Origin: Dendrolimus kikuchii
Taxonomy: Eukaryota > Arthropoda > Insecta > Lepidoptera > Lasiocampidae
Length of the DNA stretch: 64,000 nt
Reading direction: 5' to 3'
NCBI GenBank assembly: GCA_019925095.2
Contig: CM034394.1
Location: forward strand, 21,128,272-21,192,271
In this document: one piece after another, positions 41,505 through 52,774 of the stretch
Layout: every line of letters begins with the position of its first letter
Numbering within the stretch: position 1 is the first letter of the stretch
Made by a program: the position numbers and the translations under genes
Notes under the pieces: model-generated
What the model saw: the letters and a program-made list of their open reading frames with translations, nothing else
Told to the model about the DNA's origin: nothing
Database searches by the model: none

Positions 41505-41878
41505 GCCGAGCGAGCGAAGCGAGCGTGCCTCGGCAGCGGCCGGCGAAGTGCTAGAAAGCCAATCGTTTTTTAGGACAAAGGCAGTATGGCGTTGAAATAT
41601 TCTGTTAAATAATATTATTGCAATTAACAAAATTGATAACAATACGTATGGCACTCGTGTCATTATGGAAACTAATGTACGGGCAAACAAGAGAATGTCA
41701 CATAACTTTTATGGTAAACAAACAATTTGGGAAAATGTAATTCAGGCAAGTAAAATTCGCCCATATAAGTATTATTGCTTATATTTTTTGTGCAAACAAT
41801 AGACAACCATAACCAGATACAAACATTTTTTTTTTCAGGGCAGGACAACGACTGCCGCGAACGCTAGTTAGTTTATAA
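41505..41878. other. Family K end and CpG-rich patch
   Basis: 41,502-41,560 is CpG-rich (GAGCGAGCGAAGCGAGCG). 41,825-41,870 (TTTCAGGGCAGGACAACGAC, TGCCGCGAACGCTAGTTAG) is a diverged family K end. Confidence 0.5.
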
Positions 41879-41879
41879 T

Positions 41880-42190
41880 ATTTGATTGCGTCAAGGAATA
41901 CCTCGCTAGCTAACTCTCCCTCGTCTCCTCGCCATCTAGTAAAATAATAACTTTTCCTTGAACAATGTGCAAAACAGACGCTCACATTGTTATCGCTTAA
42001 TATCGGGGAACGTACAAATAACAACCAAACTTTGCAAATAACTTTATTCACATCACAGTGAACCCTTGTGGTGTGTACCCCCGGGGGCAAGGTGAAAGCA
42101 CAGATTGGTGGCGAAGTAAGTTCTTCTTCCTCTTGTTCCTTCCTCTCTACGTCCCTTTGCCTTATCCCGACCACCACATCGCGTCCGTAA
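41880..42190 (+). repeat. Family D repeat
   Basis: TTGCGTCAAGGAATACCTCG, GTACCCCCGGGGGCAAGG, GATTGGTGGCGAAGTAAG and CTACGTCCCTTTGCCTTATC. The last block is also found at 525-760. Confidence 0.55.
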
Positions 42191-42374
42191 TATTTATATA
42201 CAAAAAATCAATTTGCGTATATTTACATAACTCGAAAAGTAGATAATGATGATTCTGATGACTATTTTAAATAATATCGCACTGCGATGCAGCAAAGTGT
42301 AGCCAGGTTTAACTAGTTAAATAATAAATAAATAAATTATGTAGGTATATTACAAATATAAGATATTTTTTTCT

Positions 42375-42690
42375 GTGCAGGAACGGAGAAAGAATACAAT
42401 TTTCTGCGGCCGGGCGGCCTGTCGTAAGGGGCGACTAAACAACCCACAGCCAGGTAGGGCATTTTCCCGACTGGATGGCTACCACCACTGGTCTAGAGCA
42501 TGCCGCCATAACAACTTTCAGTTGTGTTCCGACATTAGTGACCAGGTTCCAGACTCACTTAAGAGAGTAGCAGCGCATTTGTAGCACCTTTGGTGTTGCA
42601 AATGTCCATAGGCGATGGTAACCGCTTTCCATCCAGTGGGCCGTCTGTCTGTCTGCTGAACTCCTACAATAAAAAAATAAAAAAATCTAT
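42375..42690 (+). repeat. Family A, near full length
   Basis: CTGTGCAGGAACGGAGAAAG to AACTCCTACAATAAAAAAAT. A 3-bp deletion shortens the GGTGGTAGGG segment. Confidence 0.85.
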
Positions 42691-42699
42691 AAGACGAAG

Positions 42700-43640
42700 A
42701 TAACGCTCTAAAACTAAGTAACCTAACCTATTACCATATAGATTCACATTAATTCTAGAAAGCTTTGAATTTCAATCTGTAAAGAGAAATTTCGAAAATG
42801 GGCCATGCGTTTAACCCGTGCGCACCGACATGATGCGATACGGCGCGGCGTGTTGTTGTTAGCTTCAGCGCACTGTGCTCAAAACCCGTTGCTGCAAATT
42901 GGATCCACCCGACCTCTGCTGTAACTGGATTAGGCAGGATGTGAAATGATGGAAGAATAATATCTGCCGCGGCCGTAAAAGGGCCACTTTTAAAGAATCG
43001 TACAGCGAAACTAATATATCATATATCGAAACTGATAAACAGGTGAAATAACTCTTACCCTTGGTTTTTCGTTTAACGATCTTTCACAGAATTTGACCCT
43101 TAGAAGCTATATTATGGTGTGGTACCATAATACAGGATGTTTATGTTTATTTTTACAATATGAGTGTATTGGATTTCTCATACGGGTGATTGATTTTAGT
43201 TTTCGTCAAAATCGGCCTCGAGACCTCTTTAAATGCTTTTCGTTATTTCATATAGTCTGGATTTGGCCCTGAAGGCGCACTTAAAAATTCACATGTATAC
43301 AGATATACTAGTAGGTGCAGCATATGGCATTAAGCTCCGAAATTATTTTTGACACCTTTCATATTTTTTAACCTCCTGAACATGTTCTGTGAGCGATTTA
43401 TAAGTGTTTGCCCAAAATTTAATCCTCAAATTTTATTACGTTTAATGGAGACCCAAGTTTATCGACTTTCTCTGGTGAAAACGCCAGCGCAGTCTCATTT
43501 TATTTACATGTTAGTTGATAGCTCTTGCAGAGTTAGAAAAGTAAAATAAAATATTTTAACTGGATAGTAAGTAAATAGATTGTACGCTGCTGTGCACATG
43601 TTTATAGTATTGTAGCTTAGTTAATATATTGTGATGGGTA
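42700..43640. other. No gene recognised
   Basis: A CpG-richer patch at 42,805-42,970 has no ORF. A small hairpin TATTATGGT-GTGGT-ACCATAATA lies at about 43,110-43,132. Confidence 0.4.
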
Positions 43641-43644
43641 TTTT

Positions 43645-44275
43645 TAACTGACTTAAAAAAAAGGAGGAGGTTCTCAATTCGTCGGGATCTTTTTATTTTT
43701 TTTTATGTATGTTCACCGATTACTCCGAGATTAAGGATCCGATTTACGTGTTTCTTTTTTTGTTCGACGCGAAATAGCTGCCATTTGGTCCCCTAAAAAT
43801 TTGACATAGTTTGGCCTAGTGGTTTTCATTTTATGAAAAATTTTCTATTCCGTTCCCTAAGTACACCGATTACGCTGAGATTTATGATCCGATTTACGTG
43901 ATTCTTATTTAGTTTTATGCAGAATAGTTGCCATTTGGTCCCCTAAAAATTTAACATAGTTTGGCCCAGTAGTTTTCATTTTACGATCATTTTTTGTTCC
44001 CGTTTCTTGGGACCTATATTTTTTAAGGAGCGCGGCACCTTTCGGAGGTCTACCTATACATAGCTAGACACTAAAAAGTAACAAATAAAATAAAATAAAA
44101 TAAAACTTCGTTTAAAAAAACCGACTTCAAAAACTAAAAAGTATAAAATAACATATTTCTAAAGCTATTATTATTAATATATATTATCTAAAACATCTTA
44201 AAGTCGGTGCTTAGTAATTTTATACTTTTTAGTTTTTGAAGTCAGTTTTTTTAAACGACGTTTTTTTTATTTTAT
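43645..44275 (+). mobile_element. Family J, left-end copy with deleted hairpin
   Basis: AACTGACTTAAAAAAAAGGA at the left, a duplicated GATTTACGTG..TTTGGTCCCCTAAAAATTT module, and a shortened inverted repeat (44,098-44,275) in which the loop and part of one arm present at 15.1-15.4 kb are missing. Confidence 0.65.
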
Positions 44276-44689
44276 CACCATCTATCGATGTCGTAAGCTT
44301 CGCATGTCAGCTTGGTGAGGCAGCAATTAATTCATGTTATTCCGCGGCACGCTCGCTAAAGTATAGTCCTTAGATATCGAAGTGTATCCTCGCTCCTTAA
44401 GTAGTTGTAATAAAAGCTATAGATTTAGTACAAAAAAATCGTGCAAATTGACGCGTACATAAAGATAATGAACGACCGGAAAAGGCAGTCAAATACAGCC
44501 TTGAGTTGAATATCAGCAGGAAAAGGAAAAATAGACCGGAGCGCAGCCACGGGAAAGTGAATCGCGGTACAGGAAACCGGAAACTAGATATGGAAGGAAT
44601 TAAAGCCTTATAAGGTCGCGTAAAAAAATATTATGGAGTACTCTTATCGACCAGTTCTGGAATTATTGTCGGTTAAAATAGCATAATAT

Positions 44690-45194
44690 TGTTACGAGTC
44701 GCGAGACTTGAATTAAAATGCCGTTAGAATTACTATAGAGTTTATTAGAACTATACAAACACGTATAACATAGGTACAAATATAACCGAACACAACAAGT
44801 CCAAACGTAATGCAGAAGGTTGTAATTCAATAAAACGTGCAAAGTCCGTCATTTATTAGATATCCAAATGTAGTACACACGTCTCGCTTCGCTGATGGTT
44901 CGCGCTCGACTAACTCCTCCCTCAACCGGGCTATTGCTTTATACTGCACAAGTGCAATAAGTCCGTTTGGCAGCGTGGACCAAATTTCCTAGAATCAGCT
45001 TGTAGTTTAAACCCGTAACACCTGGCTAATGACTGCAATACAACAATAGACCGTATGCCAATAAGTAAGCAAAAGAAGACCACCATAAAAGAATTTCAAT
45101 GTTATTAGTTCAAATGCCGACGGGTAGATAATAAATGTGCTTTGTTTCAGATATGCAGGTGGATTCTGTGTTTGTCGGGACCCGAGTTGTAACA
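44690..45194. mobile_element. Solo LTR, copy 2
   Basis: 505 bp from TGTTACGAGTCGCGAGACTT to GTTGTAACA, flanked by ATAT (44,686-44,689 and 45,195-45,198). Same family as copies 1 and 3. Confidence 0.87.
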
Positions 45195-45294
45195 ATATCA
45201 ACTGTGTTATTCTCAAATGAGTATGAGTACATTTTTCTTATTCAAATAGAAATATGAAGCTCTTATGTTTATTGGTCCACCTATACCAAAATAG

Positions 45295-45950
45295 TGATCG
45301 CCCAGTGGTCGAAATTCGACCATAATTAATATAAATTATAAGTTTGAACATTATTATGGTTCTATTGTCAAAGACTATATACTTCTATAATCACAGATTT
45401 CGCCAAGGCTACACTATTAATTTGACTTTAACAATAAACAAAAGATATATATGCGTGTGTGTGTTAAATACATGGTAGTGTGTGTAATGTTTTTATTGAT
45501 TTAAAGTATTTCTTATGGATAATTAAAAAAAAAAAAATTGCATTCGTCGCGTCTTCTTTATATATAATTTATCCGTGCAGGAACGGAGAAAGAATACAAT
45601 TTCCTGCGGCCGGGCGGCCTGTCGTAAGAGGCGACTAAACATCCCACAGCCAGGTGGTAGGGCATTTGCCCGACTGGATGGCTACCACCCCTGGTCTAGA
45701 GCATGCCGCCATAACAACTTTGAGTTGTGTTCCGACATTAGTGACCAGGTTCCAGTTTCCCTTAAGAGAGCAGCAGCACATTTGTAGCAACTTTGGTGTT
45801 GCAAATGTCCATAGGCGATGGTAACCGCTTTCCATCAAGTGGGCCATCTGCCTGTCTGCTGATCTCCTGCAATAAAAAAAATATATAATATAAGTGTGCG
45901 CAATTTTCGTAAAAAGGGGGTACAAAGTTTTTGCTTCACGTATTAATATA
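45295..45950 (+). repeat. Family I element interrupted by family A
   Basis: TAATCACAGATTTCGCCAAG, TTAAATACATGGTAGTGTGT, then (after the insertion) ATTTTCGTAAAAAGGGGGTA and CAAAGTTTTTGCTTCACGTA. Opposite orientation to 12,500-12,820. Confidence 0.65.
45569..45880 (+). repeat. Family A, full length with target duplication
   Basis: 312 bp from TATCCGTGCAGGAACGG to GCAATAAAAAAA, flanked by ATATATAAT (45,560-45,568 and 45,881-45,889). This copy defines the family and shows that it moves as a retroposon. Confidence 0.85.
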
Positions 45951-45954
45951 ATGA

Positions 45955-46250
45955 TAATAATAAAAACATAACGCCCCACTGCTGGGCTCAGAGCTCCATT
46001 TTTATGGGGAATGGACAGTATACCCACCAAGCTTTTCTAAAGTGGATTAGCAACTTTTACACCTCGGTCATCTCAATGTGCAGGTTTCATGATGATGCTT
46101 TCCTTCACTTTTAAAACTAGGATATAATAATCGTAATAATATCCTCATTAAAACAAAAAAAAAACTGTATTAGTGGTGCATACTTGCCGGCCAGGATTCG
46201 ACGCGAGTTTATGCCTTGACAGCGTCACCAACTGAGCTACCACACTACAT
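45955..46250 (-). repeat. SINE B, old diverged copy
   Basis: CGCCCCACTGCTGGGCTCAG, GGACAGTATACCCACCAAGC and a decayed head with GGCCAGGATTCGACGCG. Confidence 0.65.
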
Positions 46251-46259
46251 CTATACCTA

Positions 46260-46735
46260 TATGTATGCAACAGTCATTCACAGAAATTGTTTATTTGCCC
46301 TGTAGAATGGACATGATTCGCCCTAAGGCCGCTTTATGGCTTGTCGATAAAGCAACGGTGCGGACTTGGTATGCTCGGTATAAGCGGTACCATAAGCTTA
46401 TCAAGCGCCAATATTTCTATAAGCATTTCTTTATTAGCTCTGTGCGTGACGGCTGCCCTAAACAACCCAAGTCAGAGCTCTGAATGCTCTCATAAAATCT
46501 ATGAAGCTGTGCTGTATGATGATAAGAGTGTCTACGTTTATTTGACTGTTCATTAGCCTGTAGTATACATACGTAGTAGACTTTTAATCCATAAAAACGG
46601 ATTCAGCGAAATTTGCTTCCAGGGCAAGATTAGACCTACATCATTGGCTTGATTATGTATATATGTTTGTTTTGTATATTTATTTCTTAAATTAGTTCGG
46701 GTATTTATATATCTATTGCCTTTTTCCTGCACCAT
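46260..46735. other. No gene recognised
   Basis: Overlapping ORFs of 71-72 codons (46,265-46,556) have somewhat higher G+C than the surroundings but no recognisable motif. Could be an unrecognised element fragment. Confidence 0.35.
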
Positions 46736-46737
46736 CT

Positions 46738-46960
46738 TATTTTTTTATTGCAGGAGTTCAGCAGACAGGCAGACGGCCCACTTTATGGAAAGCGGTTACC
46801 ATCGCCAATGGACATTTGCTACACCAAATGTGCTACAAATGCGCTGCTGCTCTCTTAAGGAAGACTAGAACCAGGGAGACTGGAACCTGGTCACTAATGC
46901 CGGAACACAACACAAGGTTGTTATGGCGACATACTCTAGACCAGGGGTGGTGGTCTCCAT
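46738..46960 (-). repeat. Family A, 5'-truncated
   Basis: TTTTTTATTGCAGGAGTTCA to CTCTAGACCAGGGGTGGTGG, with a small internal duplication around GACTAGAACC and GACTGGAACC (46,863-46,890). Confidence 0.8.
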
Positions 46961-46984
46961 CTACATTGCCTGATTCAAATTTCT

Positions 46985-47115
46985 TTGATTTAGGTTGCCT
47001 GGAAGAGATCGCTTTGAGCGATAAGGCCGCCTATTGTATTGCCTTGAAAATATTGTAAGTATGGTCTATTTTTGTAATTGTATATTTTGGTGTGCAATAA
47101 AGTGTTATCGCTCTC
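46985..47115 (+). repeat. Family C, CR1/L2-like LINE 3' end
   Basis: GGTTGCCTGGAAGAGATCGC, GCGATAAGGCCGCCTATTGT, GTGCAATAAAGTGTTATCG. Confidence 0.75.
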
Positions 47116-47499
47116 TCACATTGGTATATGGCGTAGGTGCTTTAGCAATTGGATTATAGTATATAAAATTCTATAAAAATTAAGTCCGTGATATGTCAGA
47201 GACGCTAAAAGCGGCGTCTAGCGTCGATCGACGCTGGATGTCACTTTTGGCATCAGATTAACATTATACTGATGATTACTCTAGAAAATTTTAATACCGC
47301 GTCATTTTTTCCCGTGCACTCTGTACGATTGGACAGATTTGTTTGAAAGATTAATTGTCGTCAGAAACATGACGTTTTTACGCTGGAATGTTCAAAAATG
47401 TCTGCGGACGTGGAGTATCACGTGAGGATGCCGCATACAGCGTATCTTCGCTGCGTAAAATATTGTAAAAAAACGGGTCACCTAGTTTAAGTTCCCTAT

Positions 47500-47720
47500 T
47501 AGTTTTTTTTTATTGCCTGAAGCAGGCAAACAGGCGGACGGTCCACTTGGTGGAAGGTGGTTATCGTCGCCTATGGACGTTTGCAACACCAGGGGCGTTG
47601 CCAACGCGTTGCCGGCCTCTAAGAAATTTTATAACGCCCTTCTTAAACGATCCCATGTCGTAGCGCAGAGGGAAAACTTCGGCGGGAAGTTCTCTCCAGA
47701 TCATTGTTGTTGTTACTAGT
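47500..47720 (-). repeat. Family A-related subfamily
   Basis: TTTTTTATTGCCTGAAGCAG, GGTTATCGTCGCCTATGGAC, GCGTTGCCGGCCTCTAAGAA. A fragment of the same subfamily (CGTTATCAACGCACTGTTGG, CTTCGAAGAAATTTTAGG) lies at about 57,590-57,628. Confidence 0.6.
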
Positions 47721-47724
47721 CGCG

Positions 47725-48270
47725 TATAGTATTACGATGTATTTTTTCAATAAATAATTAAATATGCAGCCTACGATGTTTGTAACATACCACCGTGAAA
47801 TAAAAGACCGAAACTTAAATCCCTGAAAGTATTTTAATAGGTAATAATTTTCTAATGCACAAAGAAAATTGATTTTTCTGTAAGGTTTTATGCGATCCAT
47901 CAAATGGTGTAATTCTTTACAAAAACTGAAAGTAAGTCTTATTCAATTTCCAAAACTATGAATTGGTAAGTAGGTTTTGTAGTTCTTAGGTAAAGTCAAT
48001 TTAATCGAATGATTTATTGCAGTCTACGTTTATATGAATTAGGTATATCGAAAGTTCGCCTTAATTTATGTAAGTTTGAAATTTTATTCTGAATACGTAA
48101 TACTTATAAGACACGTTATCCAAAGTAATGTTGCAAATTCGAAAGCAATTTTGTCTGTCTATGCCGCTTTCACGCAAAAATCAGGGTATTGATTTTGCTG
48201 TGATCAGTATACTCGTATATCGTAAAATCGAAAATGGATATAGAATATTGATACGTCCATGGATACATTT
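47725..48270. other. No gene recognised
   Basis: A+T-rich; an RTE-like phrase GCTTTCACGCAAAAATCAGG at 48,168 may be a decayed family E trace. Confidence 0.4.
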
Positions 48271-48274
48271 TTAG

Positions 48275-48345
48275 ATAGATAGATAACACTTTATTGTATA
48301 CCATTACAAAAAGTACCTACTTAATTAAGTACACCATTACAAAAA
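48275..48345 (-). repeat. Family C tail fragment
   Basis: (TAGA)n then TAACACTTTATTGTATACCA, the reverse complement of a family C terminus. Confidence 0.6.
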
Positions 48346-48424
48346 AAAAATGCTTTGTGACTCCTGTTAATGCTTGATCTCGAAATGGTATGAAATCCAT
48401 ATGACCTGGAAAATGGGATACGAT

Positions 48425-48705
48425 TTTTTTATTTGATTGCAGGAGTTCAACAAACAGGCACACGGCCCACTTTATAGAAACCGGTTACGTGCTACAAATG
48501 CGCTGCTGCTCTCTTAAGGGAGATTGGAACCTGGTCACTAATGCCGGAACACAACTCAAGGTTGTTATGGCGACATACTTTAGGTGGTAGCCATCCAGTC
48601 GGGCAAATGCCCTACCACCTGACTGTGGGTTGTTTTGTCACCTCTTAGCACAGGCCACCCGGCCGCAGGAAATTGTATTCTTTCTCTGTTCCTGCACGGA
48701 TAAAA
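48425..48705 (-). repeat. Family A with internal deletion
   Basis: TTTATTTGATTGCAGGAGTT at the left and GTTCCTGCACGGATAAAACG at the right, so both ends are present, but about 50 bp is missing after CCGGTTACG. Confidence 0.8.
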
Positions 48706-48709
48706 CGGG

Positions 48710-49375
48710 TCGGAGCTTTCCGCAAATCAAATCATCATTTCTTGCATAAAACATGAGACATAAAAATATGATAGGAATATTCCATAAGATCACATGTTTT
48801 TGCCTCTAGGGCATGCAAATTGTTGTCCCTATTAGTATAATGAATTATTATGTATTAGGTATTAATATTACAAAATAGCTCGCAAATAAAAATAATAGTA
48901 AAAGTGAAGAGTTTCTAATAATTTGGCAACTGTTACTGCAGTTTTAGGCGGAAACTTGAAGAACGATATTTTACTATGAGGTTTTATTTGAATAAATTCG
49001 GTGATTGCTTGCCAGTCATTTGGCTAAGACTTTTCATAAAGGCATTAATTTGTCATTGGATTACTGAACTTAAAAGGCTTTAATCGAAAATACCCTATAT
49101 CTCAAAAACTACTAACGAATGTTTTTCGAACTGATTTTTATTGAAATGCTTCTGAAATTCTCAATTTTTTCTGAAATTTTCCACTTCATAGTTCAAAAAT
49201 GTGAGACACGAACATAACTTTTATGACTTTTAAATATTACCGGTCTCTTCACTATAAACTTTAATACAAAAGTTATTAAATTAAAACATCGTAATTTTTC
49301 ATGTTCTGACTAACCATCTCACATGACTGTATGGCGGCTAAAGCTTAATTTAAAGTTATTTCATGTATTATTACA
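48710..49375. other. No gene recognised
   Basis: A+T-rich sequence; no recognisable ORF, repeat or RNA. Confidence 0.4.
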
Positions 49376-49379
49376 CTCT

Positions 49380-49640
49380 TGTGTCGCTGCTATATAAAAT
49401 AAATCGGCAAAATCGGCAGACAAACACATACACTGTATATCCCCAAATTAAGCAAGTTAAGCTTGTGTTATGGGTAATATACAACGGACCACTCTGGGGG
49501 CGATCCCAGACACCCAGACCATAGTAAATAACGCAGAAAATTCGTTTCCGAAATTTACCATACCACGAATCGAACCCGGAGCCTCTGCGTTGCAGTGAGG
49601 TAAGCCGGCAAAGGTTTAGCCCGCTCAACCACAGAGGCCG
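49380..49640 (-). repeat. SINE G, tRNA-derived SINE
   Basis: The minus strand begins GGCCTCTGTGGTTGAGCGGG (A-box TGGTTGAGCGGG) and has GGGTTCGATTCGTGG (B-box) about 45 bp on. A non-tRNA body follows with GGTCTGGGTGTCTGGGATCG. Another truncated copy is at 10,558-10,672. Confidence 0.8.
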
Positions 49641-49644
49641 TCAA

Positions 49645-51170
49645 AATATAAACAATACCTTCCTGTTAAATGTCTTCTATATAGGTATAGACAGTAATTT
49701 CTGAGAAAATTTAACGTAACAGATGAATATAATATAATGATATTAAAACGTTTTGAAAATTAGATTTAAATTCGATATAGTAACCATAGCAATGTTTTAG
49801 TATAGTAAAATATCGGCATAAAAGGGGGTACCCTTGAGCTGAACCTGTTTTATATAACGTGTATAAGATCCGATGGCTTACTTCCCCCTCGCCCTATTCC
49901 ATCCCTCCTTTTTTTACGTTGCGAAACCCAATCCTGTAAGACGGAACCACCACAAATTTATTGTTGAAACTGTCACACACGGCTAATTGGGAAGTCCCAC
50001 AAATTTGTGGTCAAATACAGATAATTGAAATGAACGTTGAACTAATGCTTTGTCCGTCTAACTACAAATAATTTATATTACAATAAAAGAGACGATATAA
50101 TTCTCTTGGTTTTGGCGCGGCAATTTTGATGGCAGCTGGTATCTTGCTTCCCCGTTAATCTTCCAGTTTAACATTCACATGACATTCATCCCTCCTCATT
50201 GTATGCCCATACCACCTTAGTTTTCTTCTTCTCAAGTTTTTAATCACAGGTGCAACTTTCAAAGATCCCCTTATATACTCATTTCGCATTTTATCCATTC
50301 TTGCAACACCTCATATCCATCTCAACATTTTGTTTGTATTAAGTTTAAATTTGTACTAAGTATACCATTATTATAAATTTAGTTACTAACAAAGAAGACA
50401 GCTTGACGCGATAAAAGCCTATTTGTTTTCCTTTCAAAAAATACGGGTCAACTTTCTAAACTGTCATACCTCATTATTATGAAACGTAATATTCTAATTT
50501 TAATAATTAGACAAGAAATTATTTTAGTGTTCTCTTCAATAACGTTGAACTGTTTTTGTTTTTCTAATTGGGGATTGCAAAGGTTTTTATTTGTTAGCGA
50601 CTTAATTACTTACTAATGAGAGGGGTCATTACTTATGTGATGTAGATGACTTAAGCATAGCAGTAGTTTTTTTTAAATAACTGGATTACATTTTTTTCCA
50701 ATATGCTTACATTACAGAAAAACATATTTGACTGTGGCACAGAAATCTCAAGGGTTTATTCGTGCTGCAGAGAGTCGTTTAGACTACATTTGGTCACACA
50801 TAGTGACATTTAAAAAAAATATTTATACAATATTAATGTTGTATCAAAAATAGGAGCAAAGGCGAGGGATTGTTATCTTTATTCGAGTGTTTACTTCTGA
50901 TTTGATAATAAGAAGCGGAGTTATCATCATTCTAGTATATGGTTCTGATTTAGTCTCAAGTCTGCACATGTGAGCCTGATTTTCCGCTTTGGGAATCAAT
51001 ATAGAATATTCATATTATGTTTGGTCGATTTGTGGTTATTAATGTGTATTGATTGCAGGTCCTCTGGGAGATCATCATGCTATGTGGCTACTGTTACTAA
51101 TATCTGCAACATTTGAAAACTAAGGTGTTACTAACGAAATAAGATATAATAACACAGTGTTACTAGTTTA
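49645..51170. other. No gene or clear repeat
   Basis: One of the longest stretches without a recognised element. A+T-rich, with a pyrimidine-rich phrase at 49,870-49,915. No ORF with recognisable domain. Confidence 0.45.
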
Positions 51171-51177
51171 TCGGTCT

Positions 51178-51220
51178 TTCAACTGAACACTTTATAAGGT
51201 TTATAAAGTGTTCAGTTGAA
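51178..51220. repeat. Perfect short hairpin
   Basis: TTCAACTGAACACTTTATAA, GGT, TTATAAAGTGTTCAGTTGAA: 20-bp arms without a mismatch around a 3-bp loop. Confidence 0.95.
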
Positions 51221-51864
51221 CTCCCCCCACTCCATTTCATATTTGGACAACAGGACACTTTGGTTTATACACAGCGTCCCAGTAAGAACACTACTGTGAA
51301 TGAAATGTAGATATATATAATGTATTATGTAGATCACGCTATTATATTGGTGACTACTGTAATGATTTACTCAAAACCAACCACCAAACCATTTATAATA
51401 TGTGTTACACTAATACCAATATGAAGATGAAAGAGGCTTGTTTGCAGCATTTTTATACTATTTTCTTTACTGTGAATAATATGTAAATATATCGAATATT
51501 CACAGAAATATTTCTATGTCGTTGTTAAAAAATAGTTCGCAATGAATCCCTTTTTAATTAAATCTAATTGAATGAACTTTCGATTAATACCCAATATTGG
51601 ACTTTGCGTCTCAAAATTGTATAGAGATTTTCGGGCGATCTAATTAAAATACTTTCAGCCTCCGAAAACCATTATCATTGAAAACAGCTTATCGATTGTG
51701 TCGCCAACGTTGTTATGAAAACAACTCGAAATGTTAAGGTACGTACAGAGTTAATGATAAATTAGTATGATAGGTCGGTTCATTACGTGACAATAGAGCA
51801 TTGATCGGATTGTCTCGAAAGTATAAATCCCGTAATTCAACGGCTATATAGTAATATTCACACA

Positions 51865-52485
51865 AAGTTACAGTCTTATTCATATTGAATTAGAGTAAGT
51901 TTGTAAGATACTGCTACGAGTTCAGCGGGACTCGAAATAAAATGCCGTTAGAATTACTATAGAGTTTATTACAAACACGTATAACACAGGTGCAAATATA
52001 ACCGAACACAACAAATCCAAACGCAATGCAGAAGGTCGTAATTCAATAAAACGCGCAAAGTCCGTCACTATTAGATTCCCGAATGTACACACGTCACGCC
52101 CGTATCGTAGTCGTAGCTTGACTGACCTCTCTCCATCAGGCCGTCGTTTTCACAAATGCTCCACAAATGCAAATGTATGTTCGCCCGGCAACGTCGCTAC
52201 AGTTTCCTAGAATTAGCTTGTAACACCTGGTTAATGATGCTAATGAGCGAGTACAATAGGAGAATAGGCGGTTCTCCACAATAACTTAGAATGCCAATAA
52301 ATAAGTAAACAAAAGAAAACGATCATAAAAGCATTACAACGAGTTTAAATGCCGACAGGTAATAAAATGTGTTTCTACAGACCTGTACGTGGGATTTGTC
52401 TTTGTCGGGGGGCTAAGTTGTAACAATACTTTATGCATCTTAAAGAAAACTTCAAACTTACTCTAACTATATGTGAATGAGACCG
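51865..52485. mobile_element. Hairpin element split by a solo LTR
   Basis: TTAGAGTAAGTTTG (51,889-51,902) and its reverse complement CAAACTTACTCTAA (52,453-52,466) face each other across the solo LTR. Matching extends outward (GTCTTATTCATAT versus GTCTCATTCACAT). Removing the LTR leaves a short palindromic element. Confidence 0.65.
51912..52425. mobile_element. Solo LTR, copy 3
   Basis: 514 bp, TGCTACGAGTTCAGCGGGAC to GTTGTAACA, flanked by ATAC (51,908-51,911 and 52,426-52,429). The second terminal base has mutated relative to TGTTAC in copies 1 and 2. Confidence 0.85.
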
Positions 52486-52489
52486 TTAG

Positions 52490-52770
52490 TAGCTAAGATA
52501 GTCGCGTCCCAAACTCAATTCAGGTGGGTTCGCGTCTTTACTGGAAAGAGCATCCAACTCCTAGGCAGTTTTTTGACCCTATATGCATATTTTTACAATT
52601 GCTTTAAACTGACGGTGAAAGAACTCATCGAGATGAAACCTATAAATCCAGATTACCGATGTGTCAAACATGCTAAGCCGTCCTAAATAAGCGTAGTGAG
52701 TGTACTGGTTGTTGCTATAAAAATTGGGAGGCCCGAGCTCAGCCACAGCCTCATCTATGCGTTGTTATTA
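52490..52770 (+). repeat. SINE B, old diverged copy
   Basis: GTTAGTAGCTAAGATAGTCG and GTGGGTTCGCGTCTTTAC are decayed A and B boxes; GATTACCGATGTGTCAAACA and GGGAGGCCCGAGCTCAGCC identify the body. Confidence 0.65.
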
Positions 52771-52774
52771 TTAT

